DNA from: AP-15 sp963755435
GTDB lineage: Bacteria > Pseudomonadota > Alphaproteobacteria > ATCC43930 > CGMCC-115725
Assembly (NCBI GenBank): GCA_963755435.1
Contig: CAVWJX010000002.1
Location: forward strand, 248,001-312,000
Direction: 5' to 3'
Length of the DNA stretch: 64,000 nucleotides
The position numbers and the translations under genes were made by a program. The first letter of the stretch is position 1. Every line of letters starts with the position of its first letter. This document shows, one piece after another, positions 1-7,168 of this stretch. The notes under the pieces were generated by a model. It ran no database searches and was not told the DNA's origin. It saw nothing but the letters and a program-made list of their open reading frames with translations.

Positions 1-1
1 C

Positions 2-634
2 GGCGCGCTCTTCCCGCCCGACCGGCTCGCCGATCAGGTCGCGACGATGATCGTCGCCGGCCACGAGACGACCGCGGTCGCCTTGTTCTGGTCTCTCTAT
101 CTGTTGGCCGGGGCACCTGAAATCCAGGGGCGGCTTGCCGCCGAGGCCGCCCCGCTCGATCTCGGCCCCGGCCATGCCGCCCAATCATTGCCGAGGCTCA
201 CCTACACCCGCGCCGTCGTGCACGAGGCATTGCGGCTCTATCCGCCGGCCTTCACCCTGGCGCGCCAGGCGCTCGCCGCCGAAACCGCCGGCGGCATCCC
301 GATCGCGGCGCGTACCGTGGTCTTGATCGCCCCATGGGTGCTGCACCGCCATCGCCTGTTATGGAGCGAGCCCGACCGCTTCGACCCCGAGCGATTCCTG
401 CCCGACGCGGCGCCGCCCAGCCGTTACGCCTATCTGCCGTTCGGCATCGGCCCGCGGGTGTGCATCGGCGCCCAGTTCGCGCTGACCGAGGCCACCCTGG
501 TCCTCGCCACCCTGATCCAATCGTTCCGCATCGAGCGCGCCGACGACCTCCCGGTCACTCCGCGAGCCATCGTCACCACCCAGCCCGACCACCCCCCGCC
601 ATTCCTGCTCCGCCCACGCCGCCCGGCATTGTAA
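2..634 (+). CDS. Cytochrome P450, C-terminal part (5' end outside window)
   Basis: The frame is open from the first bases of the window, so the N-terminal half of this monooxygenase lies upstream. Counting from the Met at position 47, the I-helix oxygen-activation motif AGHETT is at residues 4-9, the K-helix ExxR (E60, R63) follows, and the heme-binding loop FGIGPRVCIG is at 132-141 with Cys139 as the thiolate ligand. The fold is complete from the I helix to the C terminus. No ferredoxin or reductase partner gene is visible, and the substrate cannot be inferred. P450 identity is secure; the subfamily is not. Confidence 0.95.
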   Translation, partial: GALFPPDRLADQVATMIVAGHETTAVALFWSLYLLAGAPEIQGRLAAEAAPLDLGPGHAAQSLPRLTYTRAVVHEALRLYPPAFTLARQALAAETAGGIPIAARTVVLIAPWVLHRHRLLWSEPDRFDPERFLPDAAPPSRYAYLPFGIGPRVCIGAQFALTEATLVLATLIQSFRIERADDLPVTPRAIVTTQPDHPPPFLLRPRRPAL

Positions 635-665
635 CGATGATGTCCTTGTGAACCGAACCGGACCA

Positions 666-1304
666 CTAACTCGGCACGATTTCGCTGGTTGACTTTAACC
701 GCTGCGAACGACGCACCCGCCGCGCACCGATTCCAGCCAAGCCGGCGAGAGCAGTGCCGAGCAGCAGCAGGGTGGCCGGTTCTGGCGTCGATGAAATTTC
801 GACTACCGGAGATAGTGTTTCGGTAAAGTATCCGTGCGGCAAGACCAAACCAGACATCAATCCCGACGTGTCAGCAAAATCGGCGCCGGCTAAAGAATTT
901 TCAACTGTTACTCCTAGGAATGTAGGGGATAAACCGTTAGCCACAGTCTGCAAATCGACGAAATAGTTTCCGTCTTCCGCTTGAGAGAAGCCAGAATTAT
1001 ATAAAAAATTGAATACGCTATCTATCTTAAATACTGCTCTCCCTGCCTTGTAGATCGTGAAATCGACAGATGTCGGAATTGGATAGTTTGAGCTGCGTAA
1101 ATACGGAATAATCCCTGCGTTGAGCGAGGGAACCGTACAATTCTCCGGACAAGGCAAGCAGAGGGCGCCGGCAAAGCCGTCCGTCATGGTGATGCCCGGG
1201 ATCAGAAACGTGGTCCCCGCCTGGGCTGCAGGGTCGAAGACCGTTGTGACGGCGATCACAAGCCCGGCGATCATTCCGGCGAGACGAAAGCATTGAAAGT
1301 TCAT
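666..1304 (-). CDS. PEP-CTERM sorting domain protein
   Basis: A predicted exported protein of 212 residues. I start it at the ATG ending at 1304, because that gives a standard signal peptide (MNFQCFRLAGMIAGLVIAV, cleavage after AQA); a longer open frame runs upstream to 1397. The C terminus has the PEP-CTERM signature: TPEPATLLLLG, a hydrophobic stretch, then an Arg cluster (GARRVRRSQR). Such tails are recognised by exosortase, which anchors proteins to the envelope or exopolysaccharide. About ten further residues follow the Arg cluster, which is longer than usual. The body has a Cys-containing segment (CLPCPENC) near the N terminus and no recognised domain. No exosortase gene is in the window. 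Confidence 0.85.
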   Translation of the reverse strand: MNFQCFRLAGMIAGLVIAVTTVFDPAAQAGTTFLIPGITMTDGFAGALCLPCPENCTVPSLNAGIIPYLRSSNYPIPTSVDFTIYKAGRAVFKIDSVFNFLYNSGFSQAEDGNYFVDLQTVANGLSPTFLGVTVENSLAGADFADTSGLMSGLVLPHGYFTETLSPVVEISSTPEPATLLLLGTALAGLAGIGARRVRRSQRLKSTSEIVPS

Positions 1305-1600
1305 GAAACCGAACCGTTGAATGGGTGCCCGAGCTGCCAGATCCCACCCCGGTGGGCGTGACCACGCGATCGATACGCGTAATTTCAGCATATTCAAGTA
1401 GATTCAACATTGGTCGATTGGAGACGTTAACCTTTTCTAGGCGGGCAACCGCCGACTACCTGGGAATTAGGTCGACCGACAGTGTTACAGTTGTAACGCC
1501 GTAATGCGCGGCGACTCCGGCTTCTGCGCAGGTCAAGGCGGCCCCGCCGCCCTTCGAGGCGGGCCAGCCGCTCGCGGGCCGCTGCGCCCGCTCGCGCAAT
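1305..1600. other. Intergenic region upstream of the PEP-CTERM gene
   Basis: About 300 bases separate the leftward PEP-CTERM gene from the 3' end of the leftward binding-protein gene. No convincing gene is present on either strand. It is less GC-rich near 1390-1440 and should hold the promoter for the PEP-CTERM gene. No sigma-54 consensus like the one before the other PEP-CTERM gene (46025) was found. A short dyad at 1484-1497 is listed separately. Confidence 0.5.
1484..1497. promoter_or_regulatory. Perfect short dyad, possible operator
   Basis: GTTACA, two bases, TGTAAC: a perfect 14-base palindrome about 180 bases upstream of the PEP-CTERM start. It could be a regulator binding site. No T-run follows, so it is unlikely to be a terminator. 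Function is inferred from symmetry alone. Confidence 0.3.
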
Positions 1601-2899
1601 TCAATGCGTGATCTTCGAGTACGGCAATATCGGGTCGCCGGTTTTGTATTGTTCGGGCCACAGCACGGTCTCGCCCTTGCCGCCGCGGAAATCCTCGACA
1701 TTGGTGCTGGTGATGTTCTGGAACTGCACGGTCATGATCCTGGGCTTCGCCCATTCGCCGTTCTTGCCGAAGGTCACGTCGCCGACCACGGTCTTGAAGG
1801 TGTGGCTGCGCATCCATTGGGCGATCTTGTCCTGGTCGAGGCCGCCGCTGCCCGCGACCGCGTCGCCCAGCACCTGCAGGTCGGCATAGGCCCAGGGTGC
1901 CAGATAATAGCCGAGCGGGTCGACGCCCTTGCCCTGCGCGCGCTTCTGGTATTCGGCGAGGAACTCCATGACCCCGGGGAAGCGCAGCGCCGGCGACGGC
2001 AGCCACCAGTCGAAGGTGATGATGCCGTTCAGCATCGGCCCGAGCGAGGTCTTGATCGAGGTGCTCTGCGGCCCGGTGAAATTGCCGCCGAAGATCTTGG
2101 TGTCGAGGCCCAGTTCGTGGACGCTCCGGATGATGCCGACGCTGTCCGACGGGTAGGACGAGATGTAGACGATGTCCGGGCTCGCCGCCTGGATGGCGCG
2201 GATGATCGGGCTGAAATCGGTGGTGTCGGGCGGGTAGGTGCGGTCGTAGACCACCTTGAGCCCGAGCTTTTTGAGGTTGACCCGGGTGCCGTCGGCGGCG
2301 TTGCGGGTGGCCTCGCCGTCATCGACCGCGAGCGCGATCGTCTTCAGCCCGAGCTTCTGCTGCTCGGCCTTGACGATGGCGAAAAAGCCCTCCGAGATCG
2401 CCGGCCGCGGGTCGGGGCCGACCGGCAGCATCGAGAAGTATTTCGGGTATTGGAACTCCTTGTTGATGTCGAGCGCGAACAGCCCGATAAAGGTCATGTT
2501 GTGGGCAATCACTACCGGCATCGCCGGTGCGGCGATATTGGTAGCATAGCCGGAAACTACCAAATCTGCCTTGTCGACATCGAGGATCTTCGTATAGATG
2601 CCGGGAACCAGCGCCGGATTGCTTTGGTCGTCGTAGTAGTCGAGCTTGACCGGCCGGCCCAAGAGGCCGCCCTTTTTGTTGATGTCGTCGGCCCAGATCT
2701 GCATGGCCAGCAGCGCCGAGGTGCCGTTGACCGCGAGCCCGCCGGTCAAGGCCATGCTGAAGCCGATCGTGATCGGCTTGCCGGAGGGCGCCGCCGAGGC
2801 GGCCAGCGCCGCCGCCGAACTCAACAGCAATCCTGCCAGCGCCGCCAGGGCCGCGCCGAGCGATCCGCGCCGGTTTCTTCGCACCCGATGCCGCGACAT
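1601..2899 (-). CDS. ABC transporter substrate-binding protein, LivK (branched-chain amino acid/amide) type
   Basis: A 432-residue periplasmic type I binding protein. The start at the ATG ending at 2899 gives a basic N region and hydrophobic core (LGAALAALAGLLLSSAAALA) as a Sec signal peptide; an open extension to 3013 adds only low-complexity residues. The mature protein begins KPITIGFSMALTGG, the usual start of this family, and contains GGLLGRPVKL and YYDDQS, typical of the ligand-binding domain. No permease or ATPase gene is adjacent, so it is an orphan component. It is clearly paralogous to the protein at 43798-45063 (shared GRPVKL, PPDT/STxD(F/Y) and SHTFKT segments). Ligand unknown; members bind amino acids, amides or aromatic acids. 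Confidence 0.9.
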   Translation of the reverse strand: MSRHRVRRNRRGSLGAALAALAGLLLSSAAALAASAAPSGKPITIGFSMALTGGLAVNGTSALLAMQIWADDINKKGGLLGRPVKLDYYDDQSNPALVPGIYTKILDVDKADLVVSGYATNIAAPAMPVVIAHNMTFIGLFALDINKEFQYPKYFSMLPVGPDPRPAISEGFFAIVKAEQQKLGLKTIALAVDDGEATRNAADGTRVNLKKLGLKVVYDRTYPPDTTDFSPIIRAIQAASPDIVYISSYPSDSVGIIRSVHELGLDTKIFGGNFTGPQSTSIKTSLGPMLNGIITFDWWLPSPALRFPGVMEFLAEYQKRAQGKGVDPLGYYLAPWAYADLQVLGDAVAGSGGLDQDKIAQWMRSHTFKTVVGDVTFGKNGEWAKPRIMTVQFQNITSTNVEDFRGGKGETVLWPEQYKTGDPILPYSKITH

Positions 2900-3253
2900 T
2901 CGCGTCCTCCGCCAATTTTCTGCCTTGCCGACCGGCTCGGCCCGCCTGCCCCGAGATCGGCCGGCAGGGCCAAGACGCCGCAGATCGCCTTCTAGCCCGA
3001 ATAGGCGAAGCACGCCAAGGCTGTTCTATTCCGGCGCAAACGACGCAATCCCGGCGCCCGGCGCGTCCCAGCTCGGCGCGTCCCCGCCCGGCACCGCGAC
3101 CGCGAAGCCTCGGCACCGCTAGTGTCGCATCGCCGGGAGAACAGCAGTCTCCCGGGGTCGGTGCGGCGGGTGCCCCAAGCCCGCGGCATCGTGTAGGATG
3201 GACCGGTTGCGGATATCTCCGCATGCACCCTTCAGCTATCTGGAGCCTCTGGA
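2900..3253. other. Divergent intergenic region between binding protein and YghU-type gene
   Basis: This 354-base gap separates a leftward and a rightward gene and should carry promoters for both. No gene is supported: the open frames crossing it lack domains and ribosome sites. A strong hairpin sits at 3133-3155. A GGAG precedes the rightward start at 3254. Confidence 0.5.
3133..3155. repeat. Hairpin with 8-bp perfect arms
   Basis: CCGGGAGA, a 7-base loop, then TCTCCCGG. The arms pair perfectly, but no T-run follows on either strand, so it is not a standard terminator. It lies about 100 bases before the YghU-type start and might be a regulatory RNA structure or an operator. Confidence 0.35.
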
Positions 3254-4127
3254 ATGACCGACACGACCGATTATACGCCCCCCAAGGTCTGGGTCGCCAA
3301 GCCGGCGCTTGGCCGGTTTGCCAACATCAATCGCCCGACGGCGGGCGCCCAATATGAGAAGGAGCTGCCGGTCGGCCGCCACCCGTTGCAGCTCTACTCG
3401 CTCGGCACGCCGAACGGCGTCAAGGTCACGATCATGCTCGAAGAGCTGCTGGCCCGGGGCCACAAGGGCGCGGAGTACGACGCCTGGCTGATCAAGATCG
3501 GCGACGGCGATCAGTTCGGCAGCGGCTTTGTCGCGATCAACCCGAACTCGAAGATCCCGGCGCTCTTAGATCGCAGCGGCCCGAAGCCGATCCGGGTCTT
3601 TGAGACCGGTGCGATCCTGATGCACCTGGCCGAGAAGTTCGGTGAGTTTCTGCCGACCGAAGCCGGCGCGCGCGCGGAATGCCTGTCGTGGCTGTTCTGG
3701 CAGATGGGTAGCACGCCCTATGTCGGCGGCGGCTTCGGCCATTTTTATGCCTATGCGCCGGTCAAGATCGAGTACGCGATCGACCGGTTCGCGATGGAGA
3801 CGAAGCGGCTGCTCGACGTGCTCGACCGCCGGCTCGGCGAAAGCAAGTACGTCGCCGGCCCCGACTACACGATCGCCGATATCGCCATCTTCCCGTGGTA
3901 TGGCGGGCTGGTGAAGTTCGACCAATATGGGGGAGCCGAGTTCCTCGCGGCGCACGAATACAAGAACGTGCGTGCGCTGGGCCGACATGATGCTGGAGCG
4001 GCCGGCGGTCAGGCGTGGGCGCATGGTCAACCGTCTCTCCGGCGAGCCCTCGCAGCAGCTGCACGAGCGCCACGACACCAGCGACTTCGAGACGAAGACA
4101 CAGGACAAGCTTGCCGCCGCGAGCTGA
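3254..4127 (+). CDS. yghU: YghU-type glutathione S-transferase (disulfide-bond oxidoreductase), frameshifted near the 3' end
   Basis: Residues 1-238 match the YghU/YfcG class of cytosolic glutathione transferases: FANINRP, LPVGRHPLQLYSLGTPNG and YDAWLIKIGDGDQF (N-terminal thioredoxin-like domain), then the alpha-helical domain with GGGFGHFYAYAPVKIEYAI. YghU binds two glutathiones and reduces organic disulfides or peroxides. Near 3975-3985 the frame slips: the conserved tail (RWADMMLERPAVRRGR... LHERHDTSDFETKTQDK) continues in the +1 frame to a stop at 4127, while the original frame runs on as non-homologous sequence to 4138. Removing one base in the GTGCGTGCGC stretch restores a full-length protein of about 290 residues. 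The insertion is probably a sequencing error. Confidence 0.9.
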
Positions 4128-4223
4128 GAAAGGTCTGAGGTGGTGTTGCCAGCGTTCGCGCGCTGGCCCATCATCACCAGCTCCGACCGCCGACCGTCCG
4201 ACCGCCCGAAAGGGATCGCGCCC

Positions 4224-5216
4224 ATGAGCCTTTCGACGCAAAGCCCGTCGCCGAACCTGCCGCCCGACGCGCAGCGGGAGATGCTGCGGCGGATGCTGAC
4301 AATCCGGCGCTTTGAGGAGCGCGCCTCGGCCGATTATCTGGCCGGCAAGATTTACGGGGTGGTGCACTCGTACATCGGCGAGGAGGCCGTTGCGGTCGGC
4401 GTGTGCACCGCGCTCGGTCAGCGCGACCGGATCATCTCGACGCATCGCGGCCACGGACACTGCATCGCCAAGGGCGCCGATTTGAACCGGATGATGGCCG
4501 AGCTCTACGGCCGGCAGACCGGCTATTGCAAGGGCAAGGGCGGCTCAATGCACATCGCCGATTTCGCCATCGGCATGCTCGGCGCCAACGGCATCGTCGC
4601 CGGCGGCATCGCGATCGTGACCGGTGCGGGCCTCGCCGCGAAGCTGGAGGGCAAGGGCGGGGTCGCGGTCTCGTTTTTCGGCGACGGCGCCTCGAATGCC
4701 GGGCCGTTCCACGAATGCCTCAACATCGCCGCGACCTGGAAATTGCCGATGCTCTATGTGTGCGAGAACAACATGTATGCGGCGAATACGGCGGCCGCCG
4801 CGACCCATGCGCTCTCCGATGTGGCGGCGCGCGCGTCCGGCTACGGCATCCCCGGGGTGGTGGTTGACGGCAACGATGCCTTGGCGGTTTACCAGGCGGC
4901 AAACCGCGCCATCGAGCGCGCGCGCTCGAGCGAGGGCCCGACCCTGATCGAATGCAAGACCTACCGCTGGCGCGCCCATACCGAGCGCCGCGGGCAGCCC
5001 GACCACCGCGACCGGGCGGAGCTCGAGGCGTGGCAGCGACGAGACCCGATCGCGCGGCTCGAGCGCCAACTGCGCGACCAGGGCGATTTCGACGAGGCCG
5101 GCAAGGCTGCCATGGAGCGCGAGGTCGCCGCCGCGATCGAGGCGGCGGTCGCCTTTGCCGAAGCGAGCCCGTTCCCGTTGCCCGAGCAGGCGAGCGACGA
5201 CGTGTTTGCGGCGTGA
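4224..5216 (+). CDS. Thiamine-diphosphate-dependent 2-oxoacid/acetoin dehydrogenase E1 component, alpha subunit
   Basis: A 330-residue E1 alpha subunit. The ATG at 4224 begins the conserved part; an in-frame ATG at 4140 would add 28 low-complexity residues. Family marks: LTIRRFEERA near the N terminus, STHRGHGHCIAKG, GKGGSMHI, and the ThDP/Mg motif beginning GDGASN and ending with the paired Asn of CENNMYA. This class decarboxylates a 2-oxoacid (or cleaves acetoin) on ThDP and passes the acyl group to a lipoyl E2. The beta subunit follows after 142 bases. No E2 or E3 gene is in the cluster, so the acceptor must be encoded elsewhere or differ. Substrate is undetermined. Confidence 0.92.
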   Translation: MSLSTQSPSPNLPPDAQREMLRRMLTIRRFEERASADYLAGKIYGVVHSYIGEEAVAVGVCTALGQRDRIISTHRGHGHCIAKGADLNRMMAELYGRQTGYCKGKGGSMHIADFAIGMLGANGIVAGGIAIVTGAGLAAKLEGKGGVAVSFFGDGASNAGPFHECLNIAATWKLPMLYVCENNMYAANTAAAATHALSDVAARASGYGIPGVVVDGNDALAVYQAANRAIERARSSEGPTLIECKTYRWRAHTERRGQPDHRDRAELEAWQRRDPIARLERQLRDQGDFDEAGKAAMEREVAAAIEAAVAFAEASPFPLPEQASDDVFAA

Positions 5217-5284
5217 TGCGAATGCCGTTGCGACCCGGGATGGCCGATGCGCCTGCTCGAAACGACGCAACCGCCGCGGAGGCG

Positions 5285-5340
5285 TGCAAAATTTTGTCGG
5301 GGAAGCGTGCCGCATGGCACAGCGCCCCGGCAATTTTGCA
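5285..5340. repeat. Long imperfect hairpin between E1 alpha and E1 beta
   Basis: Nested inverted arms span 56 bases: TGCAAAATT pairs with AATTTTGCA on the outside (9 bp), CGGGG with CCCCG in the middle, and GTGCC with GGCAC around a four-base loop. It ends about 18 bases before the E1 beta start. There is no T-tract after it. It could be an mRNA processing or stability element within the operon, or a REP/MITE-like repeat. Confidence 0.5.
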
Positions 5341-5358
5341 TCTTACGAGGACTGGACG

Positions 5359-6337
5359 ATGCGGGAGCTGAGCTATAACGAGGCGGCGATCGAGGCGATC
5401 GCCGAGGAGATGCGGCGCGATCCGAAAATCTTCTATATGTCGACCGACGCGCTGCCGCCGCTGTTGAGCGAGTTTGGGCCCGAGCGGATACGGGCGACGC
5501 CGATCACCGAGGCGGCGCTGACCGGGATGGCGATTGGTGCTGCCGGCTGCGGCTTCCGCCCGATCGTCGATTGGCGTCAGGTCACGTTCTCGTTTGTCGC
5601 GATGGACCAGATCGTCAATCAGGCGGCGAAGATCCACTACATGTTCGGCGGCCAGGTACCCGTTTCCGATCCTGTTTCGTGCATCGGTCGGCGGCGGCGG
5701 CCAGGTGGCCGCGCAGCACTCGCAATCGCCCTATGCGATGTTCATGAATGTCGCCGGGTTGAAGATGTTTCTGCCGTCGACGCCGCACGACATCAAGGGG
5801 CTGATCAAAACCGCGATCCGCGACAACAACCCGGTCGTCTCGTTCGAATCGAGCCGGCTGATGGCGCGCCGCGGGCCGGTGCCGGAGGAGGATTACACAA
5901 TCCCGCTGGGCCAGGCCGACATCAAGCGCGAGGGCAGCGACGTAACTGTCGTCGCGCTCGCCTGGCTGGTGCACGAGGCGCTGGCCGCGGCCGAGACGCT
6001 GGCGAGCGAGGGGATCTCGGTCGAGATTGTCGATCCGCGCACCCTGGTGCCGCTCGACGCCGAAGCGATCCGCCGCTCGGTGCGCAAGACCGGCCGGCTG
6101 GTGATCGCCGACGAGGCCGGGCCAACCGCCGGCTTTTCGGCCGAAATCGCCGCAATCGCTACCGAGGATGCCGCGACCTTCGCGCGGCTCCGGGCCCCGG
6201 TACGGCGGGTATGCGCGTTGCAGGTGCCGATTCCCTACAGTCCGGTCCTCGAAAACCACGTCTTTCCGGACCGCAACCGGATCATCGCCGCGATCCGCGA
6301 GGTGCTGCAAACACAGGGGCCGGCCGCGGCCGCGTGA
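5359..6337 (+). CDS. 2-oxoacid/acetoin dehydrogenase E1 component, beta subunit, frameshifted
   Basis: Starts at the ATG at 5359 after a GAGG ribosome site. The N-terminal part (MRELSYNEAAIEAIAEEMRR, TPITEAALTGMAIGAA, MDQIVNQAAK) is in one frame; from about 5667 the homologous sequence (GGGGQVAAQHSQSPYAMF, VDPRTLVPLDAEAIRRSVRK, SPVLENHVFPD) is in the +1 frame to the stop at 6337. Deleting one T in the TTT at about 5665-5669 rejoins them (QVPVPILFRASVGGGG), giving about 325 residues, the usual E1 beta length. The C-terminal transketolase domain, which contacts E2 in the family, is intact. Acts as alpha2beta2 with the preceding gene. Probably functional in the organism. Confidence 0.9.
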
Positions 6338-6350
6338 GGCAGACGCACCG

Positions 6351-7160
6351 ATGGCCGCTGCGCTCGTCATCGCCGACAGCATCACCCGCATCGGGCCGGA
6401 AGCCGCCGGCGCGGTCGTCGTCAACGCCTCGCATGGCGGCGTCTACGCCGCCTATCTCGCGGCCAAGCTCGGGGCCGCCGCGGCGATCTTCAACGACGCC
6501 GGGATCGGCCGCGACCGCGCCGGGATCGGCGGGCTCGATTATCTGGAGGAACTGGGCGTCGCCGCTGCGACCGTCGGTCATAACACCGCGCGGATCGGCG
6601 ATGGCGCCGACATGATGACGGCGGGCATCGTCACCTATGCGAACCGGCTGGCCGTATCGCTTGGCGTCGAGCCCGGCCAATCGTGCCGCGACGCTGCCGC
6701 CGGGCTGCAACAGGCAGCAGCCGACGCATCGCCCGCCGCCGGCAGCGCTCGAAGCGGCGTTCCTGCTGATCTCCGAAGCCGCCGCAGGTCTGGGCGCTCA
6801 ACTCCGCGTCACTGGTCTTGCCCGAGCACCGGCAGGCGATCGTCGTCACCGGCTCGCATGGCGGGTTGCTCGGCGGCAGGCCCGAGACCGCGCTCAAATA
6901 CGACGTGCAGGGCGCCCTCTATAACGACGCCGGGATCGGCAAGGACGAAGCCGGCGTCTCGCGGTTGCCGGCGCTCGATGTGCGCGGCATCGCCGCCGCG
7001 ACCGTGTCGGCGGCGAGCGCCCGGATCGGCGACGCGCGCTCGACCTACGAGGACGGGATCGTCAGCCGGGTCAATGCCCGCGCCGCGGCGCTCGGTCTTG
7101 AGCGCGGCGCGAGCGCCCGCGAATTTCGTCGCCGGGCTGCGCCGCGCCCTCGCGCGATAA
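6351..7160 (+). CDS. Duplicated-domain protein of unknown function, frameshifted
   Basis: Not recognised. The ATG at 6351 follows E1 beta by 13 bases. Two homologous halves are visible: the first (about 6351-6700) has ASHGGVYAAY, FNDAGIGRDRAGIGGL, GVAAATV and ARIGDGAD; the second (about 6788-7160) has GSHGGLLGG, YNDAGIGKDEAGVSRL, GIAAATV and ARIGDARS. The halves are in different frames; slips at about 6710, 6780 and 7124, each one extra base, reconcile them. The last restores the ending SAREFVAGLRRALAR and places the stop 8 bases before the next start. The repeated signature suggests two copies of one small alpha/beta domain. No signal peptide or membrane segment. Its place among ThDP enzymes suggests a metabolic role, but none is assigned. 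Confidence 0.65.
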   Translation: MAAALVIADSITRIGPEAAGAVVVNASHGGVYAAYLAAKLGAAAAIFNDAGIGRDRAGIGGLDYLEELGVAAATVGHNTARIGDGADMMTAGIVTYANRLAVSLGVEPGQSCRDAAAGLQQAAADASPAAGSARSGVPADLRSRRRSGRSTPRHWSCPSTGRRSSSPARMAGCSAAGPRPRSNTTCRAPSITTPGSARTKPASRGCRRSMCAASPPRPCRRRAPGSATRARPTRTGSSAGSMPAPRRSVLSAARAPANFVAGLRRALAR

Positions 7161-7168
7161 GGAGCGAA

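Noticed and set aside
1604..2995. 463-codon open frame opposite the LivK-type binding protein
   Set aside because: It is an antisense frame kept open by high GC at third positions; it has no domain or ribosome site, and the opposite strand encodes a clear family member.
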